Origin: Sunxiuqinia sp963974515
GTDB taxonomy: Bacteria > Bacteroidota > Bacteroidia > Bacteroidales > Prolixibacteraceae
NCBI RefSeq assembly: GCF_963974515.1
Contig: NZ_CAXBDD010000002.1
Coordinates: forward strand, 62,001-126,000
Direction of reading: 5' to 3'
Length of the DNA stretch: 64,000 bases
The translations under genes and the position numbers were made by a program. This document shows, piece by piece, positions 59,615-64,000 of the stretch. The notes beneath the pieces were generated by a model, which saw only the letters and a list, made by a program, of their open reading frames with translations, had not been told where the DNA came from and searched no databases. The first letter of the stretch is position 1, and each line of letters begins with the position of its first letter.

Positions 59615-62323
59615 TTATAGTTTAAACATGTTTAATGAAGCTAAGTAATTTTCCTTTGCCACCGACTCGGTTTTAACACTTTCCACCGTATTCCTCACTT
59701 TACTGACGGCACCTTCAGTTTTTAGGTTCTTGGTCACATTAACCATCATTTCCAATGATTTGGCCTCGTCGCTATCCCTGGTAATATCAGTCGATGTTTT
59801 GGAGGTTTTAACAATCGTGTCCTCCACAATACCAGCCATAACGAGTTCCATATCATTGTAAACTGCCTTTTCCGCGTCAGTCGCTGCACCTGCGTTAATC
59901 TGATTTTCCAGGTGCATTTTATAATCATTCATTTGGTTAAGTAACCCCAGGTTACTGGCTAACTCACGATCCTTTATGTTGGTGTTAAGACCGCCAATAG
60001 TGCCGTAGTCTACCTGGTAGTTGGGGATCGTTTGAATCAACGTATTAATACTTCCCTGATACGAATTGAGGTTGGTCTTCTGCGTATCCAGATCAAACTT
60101 AAACTGATCCAACTGCAAGTTCAGTTTCGAAATACTCTCTTTCAGCTTGCTGTTTTGGTTGGTATAAACGAAAATGTCGTTGTTGAACTTCCAGTCCAGC
60201 ACCAGGTTGTTGTCCGAAACATCCGATTCTTCGGGCACTTCCGAAACCGACTCATCCACATACCAGTATGGCAGGCTCATATCCGCTACGACCCTGCCGT
60301 TTGACGAGCTATAAAGCAAAACGAATGTTCCGCCACGAGGCACTCCGCCGGTGTGTTCCAACCCCGGATGCCCTTCAATAAAGGTTTGAAGCATGGATTT
60401 TTCCTTGTCTTTCTCCTCCCGCTTTTTAATCAAATCAGCCAGTCCTTTCAGTTTGCTGAAGTTAATGTTGTTCACCGTTTTTTCAAGCGGTGTGTAAGCG
60501 GAGGCAAAGGTTACGCCTTTAATACCTTTGTTGAGCACAGCGCCTTGCGATACCACTTCCTTGTAATTGTTCTCGAATGATGTGTGATCAAAGTCGACAA
60601 TTGATTTAGCGAGAAAATTCTTTGTCTCTGTAATTTTTTGATTGACCAGATTGGTTTGCTGTGCTGTGAAAGCTTTGAGCGACAAGGAATTTGATTCGAT
60701 ATTTAATGGAGGTAACTCCTCATCGTTGGCCGCCTGTACCTTGCTGTTCAACTCCACATTAAACACTTTCAGTTCATTCAGGTTATTCACCAGCTCATCG
60801 CGATAGAGCTTGTGTAAAATCTCCATCCCATTATATCTTAGGCCTGGCCAAACCCACGCCCTGTTAAAGTCCGTTTCAATCATGATCGGTAGTGCTTTTA
60901 TTGGCAGGTTGTGCGCCCGGATCATGCTTTGCAATGTTTCATAAGCCGCCCGGAATGGCTGTCCTAAATGTCCTTCAATCCGGAAATGATCGTAAGCCGT
61001 CAAATCATAACTCAGCGGACTACGAACCTCAGGCAACTGCGAATACTCAGGTGCGCGGTACGAATAAATGCTAAGTTCCTCATCCTTTTGTGTTCGTTCA
61101 AAACTCCATTTTTCCAGGAGTTGCGCTTCTCCCTTCACTTGGTAGTAGGCCGGAATTGCCCGGCTACCCAAACAGGCATGTAATGTTGAAGGGGTGATTT
61201 TCAGGTCTTCCTGGTTGCTAAAATCAGCCGATTCGATCAAAGCTCCAATCCGGTTAAAAAAGAACAAACACCGCCGGAGTTTCTCTTTTCCGTCGGAATA
61301 ATATGGCGTTTCGACAAAATGCTGCCGAAAAGGATCTTTTTTGTCTTCGATCTGCCCAGCGGCATCGCCAATAAACACGTGTTTGGGCGATAAACTAATC
61401 TCCGGCAAACAAGCTACATTTAGCAGGTAGCACGAGTCCACAAATTCATTGTAAGCCTGCACCAGGTCTTTTAAAAATGCGTAGCGATATTGCTTCCCCG
61501 CAGTAGTAGCGGCCCCGGCCAACTGTCCCAGTTTCTGGTTCCATTCCGGCGTCGGATCCTGGTTATTGAATGAATCCGAAAGCAGGAAGCTCAGCTGCGA
61601 ATAGGCCGATTTCAGCGCCGCTTGCAGCGACTGACTGGTTGATGAAATAATAGACTGATAAGCATTGGCCAGCTTGGTGTAGCTATCAATCGATCCGGGC
61701 GTAAGCACCAAACGCTGGATCGAAAGTTTGCTGAGCTGGAAAAAGGTTTTGCCGGCCGAAAGCAAACTGGTCTGCTTCGAAGCCAATGATTTTGGCACCA
61801 ACAGCACCCGCAACTGATTAAGCTGTGTTTGTCCTTTGTTGTCGCAGTCTCCTCCGGTACACACATCCGGATCAAACAAATAGCTTTCGAGATAAAGCAT
61901 AGCAGCAAAATCACTCAGCTTCTTCTGTGTTTGCTGACTGAACCGCGAAAAGCTAAACTGTTCCTCCTTTTTTACTCCCGCCGGCAGCAACTCATAAACA
62001 GCGGCATTCTGAAGCATGGGATATTTAACATTGTCATCCTTAAACAGCCTGACGTTTGGAAAAACCGTATCTGATGGCCATTCCAGCAAATCGCCATCAC
62101 TGGTTAACCCACAACCTCTGGAGAGCTGCATCTGTCGGTTGACCATGCTGAGATGCAAACCACAAACGGTTCCGTAGCCATGTAAATTCCGTCTGCTCAA
62201 ACGGGTTTGCTGATCGAGATAAGTCACCACCTGGTTGAGCTGTTCTTCCGTTAAGACTTGGTTTTCCTCAAATACTGGAAAATGATCCAGTCTGGTTTTC
62301 AATTTTAATAAATTACTTTCCAT
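59615..62323 (-). CDS. eCIS-associated structural protein with conserved N-terminal LHGYG domain
   Basis: A 902-residue protein. Near its N-terminus (residues 24-58) stands LTEEQLNQVVTYLDQQTRLS followed by RRNLHGYGTVCGLHLS, a segment that recurs in uncharacterised proteins of eCIS and related phage-tail clusters. The middle is long and helical, and residues about 720-800 have a strong coiled-coil pattern (QNSKLKESISKLNLQLDQFK). There is no signal peptide, matching a part that is assembled in the cytoplasm. No enzyme motif is seen. It could be a baseplate-wedge, fibre or length-control part of the particle. The gene is 64 bp after the partial gene and 16 bp before the tape-measure-type gene. 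Confidence 0.6.
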   Translation of the reverse strand: MESNLLKLKTRLDHFPVFEENQVLTEEQLNQVVTYLDQQTRLSRRNLHGYGTVCGLHLSMVNRQMQLSRGCGLTSDGDLLEWPSDTVFPNVRLFKDDNVKYPMLQNAAVYELLPAGVKKEEQFSFSRFSQQTQKKLSDFAAMLYLESYLFDPDVCTGGDCDNKGQTQLNQLRVLLVPKSLASKQTSLLSAGKTFFQLSKLSIQRLVLTPGSIDSYTKLANAYQSIISSTSQSLQAALKSAYSQLSFLLSDSFNNQDPTPEWNQKLGQLAGAATTAGKQYRYAFLKDLVQAYNEFVDSCYLLNVACLPEISLSPKHVFIGDAAGQIEDKKDPFRQHFVETPYYSDGKEKLRRCLFFFNRIGALIESADFSNQEDLKITPSTLHACLGSRAIPAYYQVKGEAQLLEKWSFERTQKDEELSIYSYRAPEYSQLPEVRSPLSYDLTAYDHFRIEGHLGQPFRAAYETLQSMIRAHNLPIKALPIMIETDFNRAWVWPGLRYNGMEILHKLYRDELVNNLNELKVFNVELNSKVQAANDEELPPLNIESNSLSLKAFTAQQTNLVNQKITETKNFLAKSIVDFDHTSFENNYKEVVSQGAVLNKGIKGVTFASAYTPLEKTVNNINFSKLKGLADLIKKREEKDKEKSMLQTFIEGHPGLEHTGGVPRGGTFVLLYSSSNGRVVADMSLPYWYVDESVSEVPEESDVSDNNLVLDWKFNNDIFVYTNQNSKLKESISKLNLQLDQFKFDLDTQKTNLNSYQGSINTLIQTIPNYQVDYGTIGGLNTNIKDRELASNLGLLNQMNDYKMHLENQINAGAATDAEKAVYNDMELVMAGIVEDTIVKTSKTSTDITRDSDEAKSLEMMVNVTKNLKTEGAVSKVRNTVESVKTESVAKENYLASLNMFKL

Positions 62324-62386
62324 GATGCTTTTTCTTAAAAAGTTGCTGCTTTTGCTTATCGTTCATCCTGTTTATTTTCGAAAGAG

Positions 62387-64000
62387 TCATTTTTTCTGAT
62401 CCTTATTTTTCATCGAACCCAAGCTTGTTAAATTCAAAATCATGGGGTTTTCATCACCACCATCCACGCAGTCGTGCAAAGTTCCCTGCGGATAAATTGA
62501 ATGCAAGCGAACCAGAATATCCAGTAAATTGCCCAATGCATTTTTGTAATTCGTAGCTTTCTTCGGAAAAATAGACCGGGCAAACAACCATTCCTGGTAA
62601 CATCCTTCAAACTCAGAGAGCTGGATTTCATCCACCCAGCAAATTTTCGGAAAGACGTGGGCCGGTGTTTCCTGCCGAATTGTTTTCTCCACAAACCTCC
62701 GGAAATCCATGTTTTGAAATCGCTTTTCCCATGCTGGCAAAATCACCGAAATCTGGTAAGAATACGGATCATTAAAAACACAATCAGAATCATCGCTCGG
62801 GCAAATTCGAAACACCGGATGTCCCTTCACATGTGGGCGGAGCAAGACGTGTTCAACTACGAAGAGCCCTTCGCTGTTGTAGTTTGCACGTAAAAAGCGA
62901 CGTAGGTACTTGATTGCTTCGGCCCGTTCTTCGGAAGTTTCGAAATACTCAATGCGTCGGCCAATCACTTCTTTTGTCGGATCTGTTATATTGAAATAGT
63001 AGCGCCCGTCGGATGTTTCTTTTAATTCGTAATTCTCCAAATCAACTCCGTAGTTTACACAAGCTTTCATCTCTGAAATACAATTATCCTTATCCAGGTA
63101 ACGGGTACTGCTACTGATTAATATTTTATCGGTTTCGCTGTCGACTACCCGAAAGCGGTATTCGGTCAGGTCATCTTCGTCTTTTTCATCGTAAATGTCG
63201 TAATGAATGCGCGCCAGGTCACGCCGCTTGTAATTTCGAATACCAAGCAGCTTGGCTACCCGGTGTTGCAATCCCGACACATTGAGGGTATCCCATAGTT
63301 CATCTTTCAGGGTGATGTTAAACCCGCCGGCCCGATGCCGTGAGGTCCAGTCGTAATTTTTCAGGAAGTTGGCTTTGTCTTCCAGCATATCATCTCGCTC
63401 GGCCAACTCGCCCGACAGCGAATACATCAGCAAAACATAGTCGTTGAACTGCTCATTGAAACGGGCCAGCAAATGATCCATAAACTGGTGACGACGCGTA
63501 TAAAACAAGGTTTCATCTTCGCTAAGCTGGTTCAACTGTTCTAACGTATGGTCCCAATCGGCAAACAGGTTTTCACGATCTTCCAGTCCTTCTACCAGTT
63601 GGCTGAAGTAGGTTTGTGTAATTGAGTTGTCGGTTGAAAACAACTCTTTCACCCGGGACAATTGGGCGAAATAATTAGCCATTAACTGGTCGAAAAACAA
63701 CAAGTAGGACTTTAGTTGCCGGGCCTGAGCTTTACGTTCGTTTGATGCATTTCCGGGTAACCCAATTTCCCCAATGCCATAATTCACCGGAAATTCGTTT
63801 GCTACCGAAACGTAAGAGGCCGGATCTACGAACGTCCCCTTAATCATGGGTAAATCACTCACCTTTACAGCATCTTGAGCAGTTTTTTCGGCGGCATTCA
63901 ATTGAGCCAACTCGGCATCAACCAGCTCCTGGTTGGAGCGAAAGGCCAGCAAATCCTTGTAAAACACAAAGCGTGATAAATCGGTATCGAGCCGGGCCTG
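62387..64000 (-). CDS. Partial eCIS-associated structural protein (5' end beyond window)
   Basis: The minus-strand frame is open through the right edge; 537 residues are visible, ending at 62387. A GTG at 63967 gives an apparent start but reading continues upstream, so the true start lies outside the window. Recognisable stretches are NYGIGEIGLPGNASNERKAQ, QLKSYLLFFDQLMANYFAQL and VVEHVLLRPHVKGHPVF with DPYSYQISVILPAWEKRFQN, wording that I associate with large baseplate-linked proteins of Bacteroidota eCIS clusters. It has no enzyme motif. Position next to the 902-residue and tape-measure-type genes supports a structural role in the particle. Confidence 0.55.
   Translation of the reverse strand, partial: QARLDTDLSRFVFYKDLLAFRSNQELVDAELAQLNAAEKTAQDAVKVSDLPMIKGTFVDPASYVSVANEFPVNYGIGEIGLPGNASNERKAQARQLKSYLLFFDQLMANYFAQLSRVKELFSTDNSITQTYFSQLVEGLEDRENLFADWDHTLEQLNQLSEDETLFYTRRHQFMDHLLARFNEQFNDYVLLMYSLSGELAERDDMLEDKANFLKNYDWTSRHRAGGFNITLKDELWDTLNVSGLQHRVAKLLGIRNYKRRDLARIHYDIYDEKDEDDLTEYRFRVVDSETDKILISSSTRYLDKDNCISEMKACVNYGVDLENYELKETSDGRYYFNITDPTKEVIGRRIEYFETSEERAEAIKYLRRFLRANYNSEGLFVVEHVLLRPHVKGHPVFRICPSDDSDCVFNDPYSYQISVILPAWEKRFQNMDFRRFVEKTIRQETPAHVFPKICWVDEIQLSEFEGCYQEWLFARSIFPKKATNYKNALGNLLDILVRLHSIYPQGTLHDCVDGGDENPMILNLTSLGSMKNKDQKK

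Overview
The window looks like chromosome from a member of the Bacteroidota. Supporting signs are promoters of the TTG-N16-19-TAnnTTTG type ahead of several genes, mostly no Shine-Dalgarno sequences, a type IX secretion C-terminal sorting domain on a family 5 glycosidase, DUF5916 and DUF349 proteins of the kind common in this phylum, and a two-subunit-in-one 2-oxoacid dehydrogenase E1. A free-living, polysaccharide-using member (for example of the Marinilabiliales) would fit, but the exact placement is inference. No insertion sequence, prophage or CRISPR array was seen.

Layout. 0-0.8 kb: the start of a methyltransferase gene cut by the window edge and two identical tRNA-Asp genes. 0.9-8.4 kb: a phosphoesterase, then a complete galactose module: galT-galK-sugar transporter operon, a GntR-type regulator with a sugar-sensor domain, and divergent galM. 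A 16-bp sequence is shared by the galT promoter and the gntR/galM intergenic region and is a good candidate operator. 8.5-16.5 kb: acyl-CoA ligase, an exported beta-propeller protein, an exported one-cysteine peroxiredoxin, an exported dienelactone-hydrolase-like protein, a lipoprotein of the M49 peptidase type, a small monooxygenase-like protein and a small nuclease. 16.6-27 kb: housekeeping genes (pyrG-yidC, DUF349 protein, small heat shock protein, trmD, AddB-like nuclease). 27-34 kb: SIMPL protein, secreted GH5 glycosidase, a sugar dehydrogenase/cytochrome c pair, and a ThuA-MFS pair. 34-47.4 kb: a 1417-residue membrane-anchored repeat protein, a sensor kinase, a GT2/GT39 divergent pair, a MATE exporter and a DUF5916 outer-membrane protein. 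47.6-53.9 kb: three-gene acyl-CoA carboxylase and the fused E1 dehydrogenase.

54-64 kb is the most distinctive part. It is the 3' part of an extracellular contractile injection system (eCIS, the phage-tail-like particle family of Afp, PVC and AlgoCIS), transcribed leftwards: a partial structural protein, a 902-residue structural protein, a tape-measure-type protein, an Afp15-like AAA+ ATPase, then a DUF4157 (eCIS core domain) protein with an unrecognised C-terminal half, a small unknown gene overlapping it, and a YkgJ-type cysteine-cluster gene. The sheath, tube, spike and baseplate genes would lie to the right of the window. The DUF4157 protein plus its overlapping neighbour is the best candidate here for an undescribed cargo and partner pair.
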